A stretch of DNA of 64,000 nt from Fimbriimonas ginsengisoli Gsoil 348. Its GTDB lineage: Bacteria; Armatimonadota; Fimbriimonadia; Fimbriimonadales; Fimbriimonadaceae. The stretch lies in the NCBI GenBank assembly GCA_945881865.1, contig CAMCVK010000005.1:62001-126000 (forward strand). The letters run 5' to 3'. Shown piece by piece: positions 1-7,975 of the stretch. The position numbers and the translations under genes are program-made. Numbering within the stretch: position 1 is the first letter of the stretch; every line of letters starts with the position of its first letter. The notes below the pieces were generated by a model, which worked only from the letters and a program-made list of their open reading frames with translations, made no database searches and had not been told where the DNA came from.

Positions 1-178
1 CGAAAGGCGCGCCGAGAACTCCCATCCCGGCATTGGGCTTTCGATATTCACTCACAAAAAACAGGAAGCCGAACATCGAAAGCAGCAAGGTCACGACGCA
101 CAAACAAGCAAAGCATGTCGCAAAGACGGTGTCGCCTCGGCTGTGAGTCTGGCCCGTGACAATCGGCGGTGGCCTCAT
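1..178 (-). CDS. N-terminal fragment of a membrane protein (leaves window)
   Basis: An open frame on the minus strand begins with ATG at 178 and runs off the left edge, giving 59 codons. The first 18 or so residues are polar (MRPPPIVTGQTHSRGD), followed by a strongly hydrophobic stretch, roughly residues 19-42, and then a polar segment. This looks like a cytoplasmic N-terminus plus a first transmembrane helix. A good promoter lies directly upstream at 189-217. The layout (short basic N-terminus, GD, then a helix) would fit an ABC-type permease such as a PstC/PstA protein, but too little is visible to claim that. It is too short for the family to be named. Confidence 0.6.
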   Translation of the reverse strand, partial: MRPPPIVTGQTHSRGDTVFATCFACLCVVTLLLSMFGFLFFVSEYRKPNAGMGVLGAPF

Positions 179-188
179 CGGTACCGGG

Positions 189-217
189 AGTCTAGCACCT
201 GCCGCAGATCGATTCAA
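189..217 (-). promoter_or_regulatory. Sigma70-type promoter for the partial membrane gene
   Basis: Reading the minus strand, TTGAAT (212-217) is separated by exactly 17 bases from TAGACT (189-194). The start codon ATG at 178 lies 10 bases beyond the -10 element, so the transcript would carry a leader of only a few bases. No Shine-Dalgarno sequence precedes the ATG. This is the only clear -35/-10 pair found among the leaderless-looking genes of the window. Confidence 0.6.
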
Positions 218-281
218 GTTCCGAAACGGCCGGTTCTCAGCGGAGCGACCTCCGTCTCACCGTACGGCACGAAAAGGAAAT

Positions 282-357
282 TGGCGCGCTCGAGAGGACT
301 CGAACCTCCGACCCCCAGCTCCGCAAGCTGATGCTCTATCCACTGAGCTACGAGCGC
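282..357 (-). tRNA. tRNA-Arg (anticodon GCG)
   Basis: The minus strand folds into a complete 76-base cloverleaf. The acceptor stem is GCGCTCG with CGAGCGC, the T-loop is TTCGAGT, the anticodon loop is TTGCGGA and CCA is encoded (282-284). U33 is followed by anticodon GCG and G37, which reads CGC and CGU by wobble. Most bacteria read these codons with an ACG tRNA edited to inosine, so a G34 version is unusual. It lies 15 bases after the lhgO stop codon and is probably co-transcribed with it. Confidence 0.93.
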
Positions 358-372
358 ACGCGAGCCCAAAGG

Positions 373-1569
373 TTACCCGAAACGCACCTTGAGGGTATCG
401 ACGATGTGGTCGCCGATGGCCAGCGCGGCCGTTGCGGCGGGCGACGGCGCATTCACCACATGAACCGAGCGCTTCGTCTCCTCGAAGGAAAAGTCGTCCA
501 TGAGAGTGCCATCCGGCAGCACGGCTTGCGCGCGCACCCCAGCATCGATCGGCATCAACTGGTCCACCGTGATGTCGGGAACGAGGCGTTGGAGCGCCTT
601 AACAAAGGCGGCCTTGGAAAAACTTCGGTGGATTTCGCCAAGACCCATCTTCATATGCTTGGTGGCGATCTTCAGGAAACCTGGATAGGCCAGCGTTTCG
701 AGAAGCTCTGGCAAGACGACTTTGGTCTTGGAATATCCTTCGCGGGCGAAGGCCAACACTGCGTTTGGGCCACACTCAACGCCGCCATGAATCATTCGCG
801 TAAAGTGGACGCCCAGGAACGGAAAACTGGGATCGGGAACCGGATAGATCAGGTTTTTGCAGACATGCTCGGCCTCCGGCTTGAGTTGGAAATACTCCCC
901 GCGGAACGGCACGATCTGCGCCTTCGGCTTTAGGCCGGCGAGTTTCGCCAGCTTGTCGGAGTACAGGCCGCCGCAGTTGACAAAATACTTGGCCGTGAAC
1001 GATCCGGTGGTCGTTTCGACTTCAACGCCGGTCTCGGTTTCCTTAATTCCCGTGACCTTGCCGCCAAGGACGATTTGGTGGCCGCGCCCGCGCAGAATCT
1101 CGGCGATTTTCTCGCAGAAGCCAACGTAATCGACGATCCCCGTTTCGTGAACTTGAATCCCTTTGATGCCGTTTACGGAAGGCTCACGCTCCTTCACCTG
1201 GGCGGCATCAATAATTTCGCAACGAACGCCGTTTGCCTGGCCGCGCTCATAAATCTTCTGCAAAGCCGGAAGCTCAGCTTCGTTGAGAGCCACGATGGTT
1301 TTGCCACATACTTCGAAATCCACGCCGTTCTCAGCGCAGAACGCCTCTAGGGCGGCTTTACCTTCGCGGCAGGTGGTGGCCTTCAGCGAGCCCGGTTTGT
1401 AGTAGATGCCGGAGTGGATGACTCCGGAGTTGCGGCCGGTTTGGTGGCGCGCAAGGGCCGGTTCTTTTTCAAGAATCAGCAGTTTGAGGGTGGGAAAGCG
1501 TTCCGAAAGACGGTAGGCGGTGGATAGACCAACTATCCCACCGCCTACGAGAATGACGTCTGGACTCAT
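373..1569 (-). CDS. lhgO: L-2-hydroxyglutarate oxidase (FAD-dependent)
   Basis: This 398-residue protein matches the LhgO/L2HGDH branch of the D-amino-acid-oxidase-like (DAO) family, which oxidises L-2-hydroxyglutarate to 2-oxoglutarate and passes electrons to the membrane quinone pool. A dinucleotide-binding GGGIVG sits at residues 9-14, followed by the family motif RHQTGRNSGVIHSGIYY near residues 41-57. The C-terminus carries a conserved RAQAV segment and a second flavin-contact region (NAPSPAATAALAIG). Length is typical. It starts 11 bases after the upstream SDR gene and is likely read through from it, then continues into tRNA-Arg. Its link to polysaccharide synthesis is positional only; it is probably a metabolite-repair enzyme. 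Confidence 0.88.
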   Translation of the reverse strand: MSPDVILVGGGIVGLSTAYRLSERFPTLKLLILEKEPALARHQTGRNSGVIHSGIYYKPGSLKATTCREGKAALEAFCAENGVDFEVCGKTIVALNEAELPALQKIYERGQANGVRCEIIDAAQVKEREPSVNGIKGIQVHETGIVDYVGFCEKIAEILRGRGHQIVLGGKVTGIKETETGVEVETTTGSFTAKYFVNCGGLYSDKLAKLAGLKPKAQIVPFRGEYFQLKPEAEHVCKNLIYPVPDPSFPFLGVHFTRMIHGGVECGPNAVLAFAREGYSKTKVVLPELLETLAYPGFLKIATKHMKMGLGEIHRSFSKAAFVKALQRLVPDITVDQLMPIDAGVRAQAVLPDGTLMDDFSFEETKRSVHVVNAPSPAATAALAIGDHIVDTLKVRFG

Positions 1570-1580
1570 GCGCCTAAAGA

Positions 1581-3170
1581 CTACTTCAGAACGATGGGTC
1601 GCGTGTCTTCGTCGATGGATTCGGTCGTGGCGTCAACTAGCGATCGGAGCCATCCATTTTCCGTTCGGAAAACGTTCGGTCCGGCCTTCTCTTGCAGGAA
1701 CTTCACGTTGCTGTAAGCGGCGTCCTGATAGTTCGTCACCTTTCCGGTTTCGAAGGCCTGGATGACCTGAGCGATGCCGGACTCCAGCGTCCACTCGGGC
1801 TTGTAGTCGAGGCGATTCTTAAGTTTGGAGAAGTCGACGCGGTAATTTCGTCGGTCGCCGTCGTTTCCGCTGGAAATGATCTCCGCCGTGGGAACCTGGT
1901 CGCGAATCATCTTGCCGATATCGCCGAGGGTCTTGTTCTGCTCGTCCGATCCGACGTTGAAGATCTCTCCGCCGACGGCCGAGAGAGGCGCTTCGAGAAC
2001 CTTAACCACCGCAAGCGCGGTGTCTTGCACGTGGACGAACGGTCGCCACTGATCCGCACCGAAAACGGTGATCTTGCTGTCAACGACCGCCTTAGCGGTG
2101 AGCAAGTTGACCACGAGGTCGAATCGGGTTCGTCCGCTGAGACCGTAAACCGTGCCGAAGCGAAGAATGACCGGTCGGAAATCTTCCGTCGTCATCGACT
2201 GGAGAACCTTCTCTGAGGCGATCTTGCTTCGAGCGTAGAGCGAGACCGGGTTGAGCGCAGATCGCTCGTCCAGATAGTCGTCGCTGGCGCCGTAGACCGA
2301 GCAGGTGCTGGCAAAGATGAACCGCCGGATGCCCTGTGCCTTCGCAACTTCGGCGATCATCCGCGTTGCGTTCAAGTTGACTTCGATGGTGAATTCTTCG
2401 TCCAGCGCACATGCCGGGTCACCGACGATCGCGCCGATGTGAATGACCGCTTCTGCGCCCTTCATGGCCTGGACGACCTTGTCGACCTGGCGGAAGTCTG
2501 CCCGCATGATCTCCAGTCGGTCGTGACCAATCAGGTCTCGAATCGGCTCATCACCGTACATGAAAGCGTCGAGGAGTCGGACGTTGTAGCCGCGATCCAG
2601 CAACTTTCGAAGGAGCGCGGAACCAACGTAGCCGGCGCCGCCGACAACGAGGACATGCTTCACTTCCTCGGCGGGCATGGCGGCGAGATCACCCTCACTA
2701 ACCGCAAGTCGCTTCCAAACTGCCGACCAAACTCGGCCGGCGACCATGCCAACAAGCGAGAGAGAGAGGGCGACGATGAGAGCAATGCGTGGGATTTCGA
2801 TGCCGGCGACAAGATAGTCCAGCGCGGCGAAACAGAGGAAGCTGAGTCCGACAGCCTGGGCAACGATCAGAGCTTTGTAGCGGCTTCGGTAAGCGCGGCC
2901 CCGGGTGTAAAAGCCGTTGAGCGAGAAGATAGCGAGCGCCAGCAGGTTGCCTAGCCATCCCCATACTGCGTAGCCTTGCAGCATTTCATTCAGCAGCGCA
3001 GTTCCGCTTCCCGTTTTCTCCCGCTCAATCAAGGCCGTAACCATGAACCCAATGAGGAAGCTCACGTTCAGCACGAGTAGGTCTGCTACCGCGCGGATTA
3101 CTATCTCATAAGAAAACCAGTTTGGTCTTCCTCCCGTAGATTCGATCCGATCTGTGGTTTGGTTATTCAT
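1581..3170 (-). CDS. Membrane-anchored NAD-dependent nucleotide-sugar epimerase/dehydratase
   Basis: A 529-residue two-part protein. Residues about 22-150 hold four predicted transmembrane helices, arranged like the N-terminus of WbpM/PglF-type dehydratases and of polyprenyl-phosphate sugar transferases. From about residue 172 an extended SDR begins: GGAGYVG at 177-183 and the catalytic Y312-x3-K316 (LYARSK), with Ser residues just before SVYG. WbpM-like enzymes normally have an extra Rossmann domain between the membrane part and the SDR, and Met in place of Tyr; here the extra domain is absent and Tyr is present. The substrate is unknown; UDP- or GDP-sugar epimerase/dehydratase is inferred from the fold. 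It sits in the polysaccharide locus between a DegT aminotransferase and lhgO. Confidence 0.78.
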   Translation of the reverse strand: MNNQTTDRIESTGGRPNWFSYEIVIRAVADLLVLNVSFLIGFMVTALIEREKTGSGTALLNEMLQGYAVWGWLGNLLALAIFSLNGFYTRGRAYRSRYKALIVAQAVGLSFLCFAALDYLVAGIEIPRIALIVALSLSLVGMVAGRVWSAVWKRLAVSEGDLAAMPAEEVKHVLVVGGAGYVGSALLRKLLDRGYNVRLLDAFMYGDEPIRDLIGHDRLEIMRADFRQVDKVVQAMKGAEAVIHIGAIVGDPACALDEEFTIEVNLNATRMIAEVAKAQGIRRFIFASTCSVYGASDDYLDERSALNPVSLYARSKIASEKVLQSMTTEDFRPVILRFGTVYGLSGRTRFDLVVNLLTAKAVVDSKITVFGADQWRPFVHVQDTALAVVKVLEAPLSAVGGEIFNVGSDEQNKTLGDIGKMIRDQVPTAEIISSGNDGDRRNYRVDFSKLKNRLDYKPEWTLESGIAQVIQAFETGKVTNYQDAAYSNVKFLQEKAGPNVFRTENGWLRSLVDATTESIDEDTRPIVLK

Positions 3171-3504
3171 GAAAAGTCACCATGTTTCGTTTCTTCAGAC
3201 ACCACCGCAGTCGACGTCGCCGACGAAATGAGTAAATTCACTTCCACCGGACTTGCCTCGTTGCAAGCGAGCGCGTTGGTGCGGGCTTTACAAGAAATTG
3301 AACCCGCGCTTTGTTAAGAGAATACCACTTTGAGAACATTTTGAGCGCAATAACCCAAAATATCACACACCTGTGGCGAACGCTTCCCTTCCTTCAGCGT
3401 TGGTTCCGGCCGGCAACATCGCCAGCCAATATCTCTTAGATGGACGTAGGCAATGCGGAATAGTTCCGTAAGACTAAGAAAATATGTCGAACCTTAACCG
3501 CAAT
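3171..3504. other. Intergenic region, no convincing gene
   Basis: These 334 bases separate the DegT gene from the SDR gene, both on the minus strand, and should contain the SDR promoter. The middle part is AT-richer than its surroundings. A 29-codon plus-strand frame (3228-3317) has no ribosome binding site and was not accepted. Short repeats of CTCAAA occur on the minus strand near 3330-3350. No hairpin with a T-tract was found. Confidence 0.5.
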
Positions 3505-4710
3505 CTAGCGCGTCGCTCGCAAAACGGTTTGGGCAACAATCTCCGCAACGTCATGCATCACCGAAGCCGGCAGAGTTGGATGGACCATGAACATCATGGA
3601 AGTCTCTCCCAGCTCCTGCGCCACCGGCAGACGCTCGGCCGGCCCCATGTTCTTGGAGGTGAAAGCCTTCTCCAAGTAAATCTCGGAACAGCTACCGGAT
3701 AGTCCCGGAACGCCCTGCGTTGCAATCTCTGCGAGAATTCGGTCGCGAGTCCAGTCGTCCTTAAGTGCCTCCGGTCGAACGTAGACGTACAGCTTGTAAT
3801 AGGCGTGTCGAATATGGTCGGGCACAATCGGCACTCGGAGAGCACTTAGAGGGCGCAAGCGGTCCTCGATGATGTGCGCATTTCGGTTGCGAAGGTCGGT
3901 CCACTCCGGTAGCTTTTTGAGCTGTTCGCGGCCGATCGCCGACTGCATCTCGGTCATGCGCCAGTTCGTTCCCCAGCCGTCGTGCAGCCAGCGGAATCCC
4001 GGCGGGTGCGGCTGGTTGTAAACCGTGTTCCAGCCTTTGCCGTGGTCTTTAACGCTCCACATGCGGCTCCAAAGCTCTTCGTCTTCAGTGCTCACCATGC
4101 CGCCTTCGCCGCCGGTGGTCATGATCTTGTCCTGGCAGTAGGACCAGCTGGCTGCGTGCCCGTAGACGCCGGCATGCTTGCCTTTGTACAGGGCACCGTG
4201 CGACTGCGCGCAGTCTTCGATCACTTTGAGGCCCTTCTCTTCGGCCAACGCCATGATATCGTCCATCTCGCAAGGCCATCCGCCAAGGTGAACCGGCATG
4301 ATCGCCTTGGTGTTAGGGGTCAAAGCGCGCTCAATCGTCTCAGCGGTGATGTTCCCGGTTTCGCGGTCGATGTCGGCCATCACCGGCCGGGCATACTCCA
4401 TAACGATTGCGCTGGAGGTGCCGATGAACGTTCGCGGGGTCGTGATGACGTCGTCGCCACATCCAATCTCAAGGGCTTTCAAACATGCCTGCAGGGTTAC
4501 GGTTCCATTCGCTAGGGCGATGGCGTGCTTCACGCCGAAGTATTCGGCAAACTCCCTTTCGAACTCACGCCCTACCTTTCCCGTCCAATAGTTGACCTTG
4601 CCGGACCGAAGCACGGAGGCGGCTGCCTCCACCTCGTCTGCGTCAAAGACGGGCCATGGATAGTTCTTCAGATCCACGGAAAGGGTGCTCTCATTAGCGA
4701 CCGTACTCAT
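3505..4710 (-). CDS. DegT/DnrJ/EryC1/StrS family PLP aminotransferase
   Basis: The 401-residue protein is a sugar aminotransferase of the DegT/StrS (fold type I PLP) family. These enzymes transfer an amino group from glutamate to the keto group of a nucleotide-linked deoxysugar. The PLP-binding Lys is K195 in CQDKIMTTGGEGG, with the cofactor Asp at D166 (EDCAQSHGA). The region WRMTEMQSAIGREQL is also family-typical. A TAGCAT element lies 5 bases before the ATG, with no Shine-Dalgarno sequence. It is divergent from the NeuD-type acetyltransferase at 4771, which suggests a PglE/PglD-like pair that makes and N-acetylates an amino sugar. The sugar itself cannot be told from sequence. Confidence 0.9.
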   Translation of the reverse strand: MSTVANESTLSVDLKNYPWPVFDADEVEAAASVLRSGKVNYWTGKVGREFEREFAEYFGVKHAIALANGTVTLQACLKALEIGCGDDVITTPRTFIGTSSAIVMEYARPVMADIDRETGNITAETIERALTPNTKAIMPVHLGGWPCEMDDIMALAEEKGLKVIEDCAQSHGALYKGKHAGVYGHAASWSYCQDKIMTTGGEGGMVSTEDEELWSRMWSVKDHGKGWNTVYNQPHPPGFRWLHDGWGTNWRMTEMQSAIGREQLKKLPEWTDLRNRNAHIIEDRLRPLSALRVPIVPDHIRHAYYKLYVYVRPEALKDDWTRDRILAEIATQGVPGLSGSCSEIYLEKAFTSKNMGPAERLPVAQELGETSMMFMVHPTLPASVMHDVAEIVAQTVLRATR

Positions 4711-4715
4711 GTTTC

Positions 4716-4721
4716 ATGCTA
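4716..4721 (-). promoter_or_regulatory. Putative -10 element (TAGCAT), DegT gene
   Basis: TAGCAT on the minus strand ends 5 bases before ATG 4710. A second candidate, TACACT, lies just upstream. No -35 match is evident. It fits a leaderless transcript. Confidence 0.35.
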
Positions 4722-4757
4722 AGTGTAGCGCAATCTCGCCCTCCTCAATGGGTTGTG

Positions 4758-4763
4758 TAAGCT
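4758..4763 (+). promoter_or_regulatory. Putative -10 element (TAAGCT), NeuD-type gene
   Basis: TAAGCT ends 7 bases before ATG 4771, the spacing expected if transcription starts at the A of the start codon. No Shine-Dalgarno sequence is present and no clear -35 box was found. Confidence 0.4.
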
Positions 4764-4770
4764 AGTCCGG

Positions 4771-5439
4771 ATGAGCAAACCGTCGGTCGTGGTCGTTGGC
4801 GCGTCCGGGCACGCCCGGGTGATTCTTGATATCATTCGGTCTGAAGACCGGTGTGAGATCGTTGGGCTGGTAGATTCCTTCAAGCCGGTCGGAACGGAAC
4901 TCGCCGGTTTCCGTGTGCTTGGCGACGAAGCCTTCTTGGCCGATGCGGTTCGGCTCGGCGACATCCAGGGCGTGATTGTCGGCATCGGCGACAATTCGAT
5001 TCGTAGCCGAATCACCGCAAATCTTTCCGCCGCCGTGCCCGGGCTAACGTTCTTTTCTGCGATTCATGCCCGTGCGACGGTCTCGCCAGACTCCGTCATC
5101 GGTCCCGGAACGGTCGTCATGGCCGGTGCGGTGGTTAACCCGGGATGCACGATTGGCGCTGGATGCATCATCAACACGAACGCCTCGATTGACCACGACG
5201 GGCGCATGGATGACTTTTCCAGCCTTGCACCCGCCTGCAGCACCGGCGGAAACGTCAGCATCGGAACGCACGCCGCAATCGGAATCGGAGCCATCCTGTT
5301 CCACGCGATCAACGTCGGCGAGCACACCGTCATCGGCGGCGGAGCCGTCGTCACGCGGGACATTCCGCCTTGCAGCGTTGCGATGGGCGTCCCGGCGCGC
5401 GTGGTTCGCCAGCGCGAACCCGGCCAGCGCTACCTTTAA
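4771..5439 (+). CDS. NeuD/PglD-family sugar O/N-acetyltransferase
   Basis: This 222-residue protein has the two-part build of NeuD/PglD enzymes. A small Rossmann-like domain opens with [11 protein letters not shown] (residues 6-16), followed by a left-handed beta-helix of hexapeptide repeats from about residue 95. The catalytic His is H142 in [12 protein letters not shown]. Family members use acetyl-CoA to acetylate a UDP-4-amino-sugar or sialic acid. The ATG at 4771 is preferred to an in-frame TTG at 4753 because the conserved domain starts there and TAAGCT lies 7 bases before it. It is divergent from the aminotransferase, and its last 4 bases overlap the convergent gene at 5436. Confidence 0.86.
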   Translation: MSKPSVVVVGASGHARVILDIIRSEDRCEIVGLVDSFKPVGTELAGFRVLGDEAFLADAVRLGDIQGVIVGIGDNSIRSRITANLSAAVPGLTFFSAIHARATVSPDSVIGPGTVVMAGAVVNPGCTIGAGCIINTNASIDHDGRMDDFSSLAPACSTGGNVSIGTHAAIGIGAILFHAINVGEHTVIGGGAVVTRDIPPCSVAMGVPARVVRQREPGQRYL

Positions 5440-6038
5440 CGCCAGCCTTCAACCTGACGAATCGGTTTGGCCGGAGAACCGGCCACAAGCGTGTTCGGAG
5501 GCACGTCGCGCGTCACCAGCGAACCGGCGGCGACGATGGAGTTCTTCCCGATCGTGACCCCCTTCAGGATCGTGCTTCCGGCACCGATCCAAACGTGATC
5601 CTCGATGCGCACGTAGTCACCGCGAGGGCGCTTCTCCGTCTCAGGAAGATCGATGATCTCGTGCATGTCGTTGTCGAGGATCGTGCAGTTCCACGAAATC
5701 GCGCAGTCCCGGCCAATCGAAACTTCGTGGCGCGCCGAGATCACGGTGCCGTACCAGATGCTCGTCAGATCGCCGATTTTCAGCGAAGCCGGGGCATCGG
5801 GCCGACCGATCACGCTCAGCACCACTCGGTTATGTAGCTCGCAAAACTTACCTAGCTCAAGGTTTCCGCGCCAAGCTCGAACCTTCACGTGCGGATGGAG
5901 GATCGGCATTTGGCGGGGCGGCTTCAAAAGGCCGCGAGAAGCAGCTCGCAGCAGGGCGATAACGATTTCAAACTTGCGCCAAAGCGGCATTCCCGCGGCA
6001 GATACGGCGCGTCGATGTTCGGTGGTTGGCTCGCTCAT
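5436..6038 (-). CDS. Hexapeptide-repeat O-acetyltransferase (LbH family)
   Basis: A 200-residue acyltransferase of the left-handed beta-helix type (WcaF/maltose O-acetyltransferase-like). Hexapeptide repeats run from about residue 80 to 190 ([43 protein letters not shown]). The catalytic His is probably that of NDMHEI near residue 125. Such enzymes transfer acetyl from acetyl-CoA to sugar hydroxyls of surface polysaccharides. The start ATGA overlaps the stop of the glycosyltransferase at 6035 by 4 bases, so the two are translationally coupled. The 3' end overlaps the convergent NeuD-type gene by 4 bases. The acceptor is unknown. Confidence 0.84.
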   Translation of the reverse strand: MSEPTTEHRRAVSAAGMPLWRKFEIVIALLRAASRGLLKPPRQMPILHPHVKVRAWRGNLELGKFCELHNRVVLSVIGRPDAPASLKIGDLTSIWYGTVISARHEVSIGRDCAISWNCTILDNDMHEIIDLPETEKRPRGDYVRIEDHVWIGAGSTILKGVTIGKNSIVAAGSLVTRDVPPNTLVAGSPAKPIRQVEGWR

Positions 6039-7255
6039 TTCTTCCCTGCCGCTTCTAGGATAACCGCTTCAAACTGAACCGCCAGCTTGTCTCGGCTGAA
6101 CTCGTTTGCCAGCTCGCGGGCATTCTTGCCCATCTCGGCCAAGGCGTCACGGTCCGCCGCCATCTTTTCCATCGCGGTGGCAAACGCGGCGGCGTCATCG
6201 GGAGGAACGACCCGGCCGCAATTGTGCTCCTCAATCATCCCGGCAAGCCAGCCCGGATAGTTGTTCAGCACCGGCAGACCCGACGCCAAATAATCGAAGA
6301 ACTTGTTCGGCGACGTTCCGTAATAGAACGCCGGGACGTTCTTCAGGATCATCAAGCCTACGTCGGCGCTATGCAGCGCATTCACCAGCTGGGTCTTCGG
6401 CACCGAATTCAGAAAAACGCAGTTGTCCAGTCCCTCTGCTTTCGCTCGCGCCACCAGGGCTTCTTTCTCGCGTCCATCGCCGATGCAAATGATCTTGATG
6501 TCGTTCCGGCCCCGCTTCTTCAGTTCGGACGCCGCATCGAGCAGGCTTCCGAGGCCGTTTGCAAGGCCGTGGGTGCCGGTGAACACGGCCTTGAAGTCGC
6601 CGGGTTTGATGGGCTCTGGCCAGGCGAACGGCTGCGTCGGGACATCGAAGACGTCCAGGTCGCAGCTGTTCGGAATCATGGCGATCTTGTCTTCCGGGTA
6701 TAGCCGGGCGATGCCCTTGACGATTCCCGGCGAAAGCCCGATGCAGCGGTCCGCCGCACGGTAGCTCGACTTTTCAATGAGGGCCATTCCCCAGATCAAG
6801 ATCGGATTCTTTACGGCACCAATCGCCACCGGAAGCTCGGGCCACAAATCGCGAACCTCGAAAACAAACGGCTTCTTGCGAAACCTGCGGGCAAAAATGC
6901 CGGGGATTCCGGCCGTAAGCGGCGTCGAAGTCGCAAAGACGACGTCGTAATCCTCCTTCATGGCCACCGCAACGCTCCGCCAACCAAACTTGAGGAAGCT
7001 GACCAAGCGGCCGACGAGGCTCGTTTTGTTGGCAATTGGCAGGTCGAGTTCGATCACCCGGATTCCGTCGACCACGCCCGTGCGGCGTCCGTTTTCGAAC
7101 GGACCTTCCAGCCCCGTCTTTCCGCTGGCCAGCGAGCCGCAAACCATCGTCACCTGATGTCCGTTCGCCACCAGGCGCTTCGCGAACTCGTAGGAGCGTG
7201 TTCCCGCCGACCCTTTCGGAATACCGAAAAACTGGTGGAAATAGAGAACGTGCAT
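6035..7255 (-). CDS. Glycosyltransferase family 4 (WbuB-like)
   Basis: A 406-residue GT-B glycosyltransferase. The N-terminus [20 protein letters not shown] and the later [13 protein letters not shown] resemble WbuB-type GT4 enzymes that add amino sugars to the O-antigen or capsule repeat on the cytoplasmic face of the membrane. The C-terminal nucleotide-sugar region includes GDGREKEAL and the acidic stretch around [10 protein letters not shown]. The open frame extends 69 codons upstream of the conserved start; ATG at 7255 was chosen because homology starts there and TACACT lies 8 bases upstream. It is divergent from the PIG-L gene, with 57 bases between, and coupled to the acetyltransferase after it. 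Confidence 0.87.
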   Translation of the reverse strand: MHVLYFHQFFGIPKGSAGTRSYEFAKRLVANGHQVTMVCGSLASGKTGLEGPFENGRRTGVVDGIRVIELDLPIANKTSLVGRLVSFLKFGWRSVAVAMKEDYDVVFATSTPLTAGIPGIFARRFRKKPFVFEVRDLWPELPVAIGAVKNPILIWGMALIEKSSYRAADRCIGLSPGIVKGIARLYPEDKIAMIPNSCDLDVFDVPTQPFAWPEPIKPGDFKAVFTGTHGLANGLGSLLDAASELKKRGRNDIKIICIGDGREKEALVARAKAEGLDNCVFLNSVPKTQLVNALHSADVGLMILKNVPAFYYGTSPNKFFDYLASGLPVLNNYPGWLAGMIEEHNCGRVVPPDDAAAFATAMEKMAADRDALAEMGKNARELANEFSRDKLAVQFEAVILEAAGKK

Positions 7256-7263
7256 CGCCCGGG

Positions 7264-7269
7264 AGTGTA
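7264..7269 (-). promoter_or_regulatory. Putative -10 element (TACACT), GT4 gene
   Basis: TACACT on the minus strand ends 8 bases before ATG 7255. No Shine-Dalgarno sequence is present and the -35 region is weak. Confidence 0.38.
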
Positions 7270-7298
7270 CCGATCTGACTCCACTCGAACCGCCCGGG

Positions 7299-7304
7299 TA
7301 TCGT
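7299..7304 (+). promoter_or_regulatory. Putative -10 element (TATCGT), PIG-L gene
   Basis: TATCGT ends 8 bases before ATG 7313. Together with TACACT at 7264-7269 on the other strand it would make a compact divergent promoter region. Confidence 0.35.
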
Positions 7305-7312
7305 CCTACCCG

Positions 7313-7975
7313 ATGAACGTTCTTGTGGTTGCTCCCCATCGCGATGACGAAGTTCTTGGTTGCGGCGGCACGATCGCAAAGCACGTCAAGTCCGGCGACA
7401 CCGTCAGCCTCTGCGTCGTTACCACCGGCCTTGCCAGTCTTTTCTCTGCGGAAATGCTGCAAGAGACCGACGACCAGATGCGCGAATCCTGCGCTTACCT
7501 AGGCATCTCGCAGATATTCTCGCTCAACTTCCCGGCACCGCGAACCGACCTTGAACCCAAGCACCGGGTGGCAGACGAGATTCGAAAAGTTATCCTGGAA
7601 ACGAAAGCGGAGACGATTTATCTTCCGCACCCCGGAGATCTTCACTTTGAGCACGCGATCGTTTTTCGCGCCGGACTGGTCGCCGGACGGCCGGTTCCGG
7701 GCTCGCCGGTGAAGAACATTTACGTTTACGAGACTCTAAGCGAGACCGACTGGGCACCCGCCATGCCGCACGAAGCGTTTCTGCCGACCCGATTCGTGGA
7801 CATTACCGACACGCTCGAAGACAAGATTGCCGCGATGGGCAAGTACAAGGCCCAGTTGAAACCGGCGCCAAGTGCTCGCTCGCTAGAATCGCTCCGCGCA
7901 TTGGCCACCCTTCGCGGCGGCACCGTTGGCGTCTTGGCCGCAGAAGCCTTTATGGTGATGCGGGAAATCGCTTAG
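7313..7975 (+). CDS. PIG-L/LmbE family deacetylase
   Basis: This 220-residue protein belongs to the PIG-L/LmbE zinc-dependent N-acetylglucosamine deacetylase family. The metal-site motif is PHRDDEVLGCGG at residues 8-19, with R in place of the usual P of PHPDDE. The second metal motif, PHPGDLHFEH, spans residues 105-114. Family members remove acetyl from GlcNAc-linked lipids or sugars; in EPS loci they may act on a nucleotide sugar or lipid-linked intermediate. Start at 7313 was chosen because the conserved N-terminus begins there and TATCGT lies 8 bases upstream; the open frame extends upstream only as shadow. The 3' end overlaps the convergent heparinase-like gene by 26 bases. Confidence 0.88.
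   Translation: MNVLVVAPHRDDEVLGCGGTIAKHVKSGDTVSLCVVTTGLASLFSAEMLQETDDQMRESCAYLGISQIFSLNFPAPRTDLEPKHRVADEIRKVILETKAETIYLPHPGDLHFEHAIVFRAGLVAGRPVPGSPVKNIYVYETLSETDWAPAMPHEAFLPTRFVDITDTLEDKIAAMGKYKAQLKPAPSARSLESLRALATLRGGTVGVLAAEAFMVMREIA

Noticed and set aside
3228-3317. 29-codon plus-strand ORF
   Set aside because: No Shine-Dalgarno sequence, no -10 at useful distance, and no domain; probably chance in an intergenic region.
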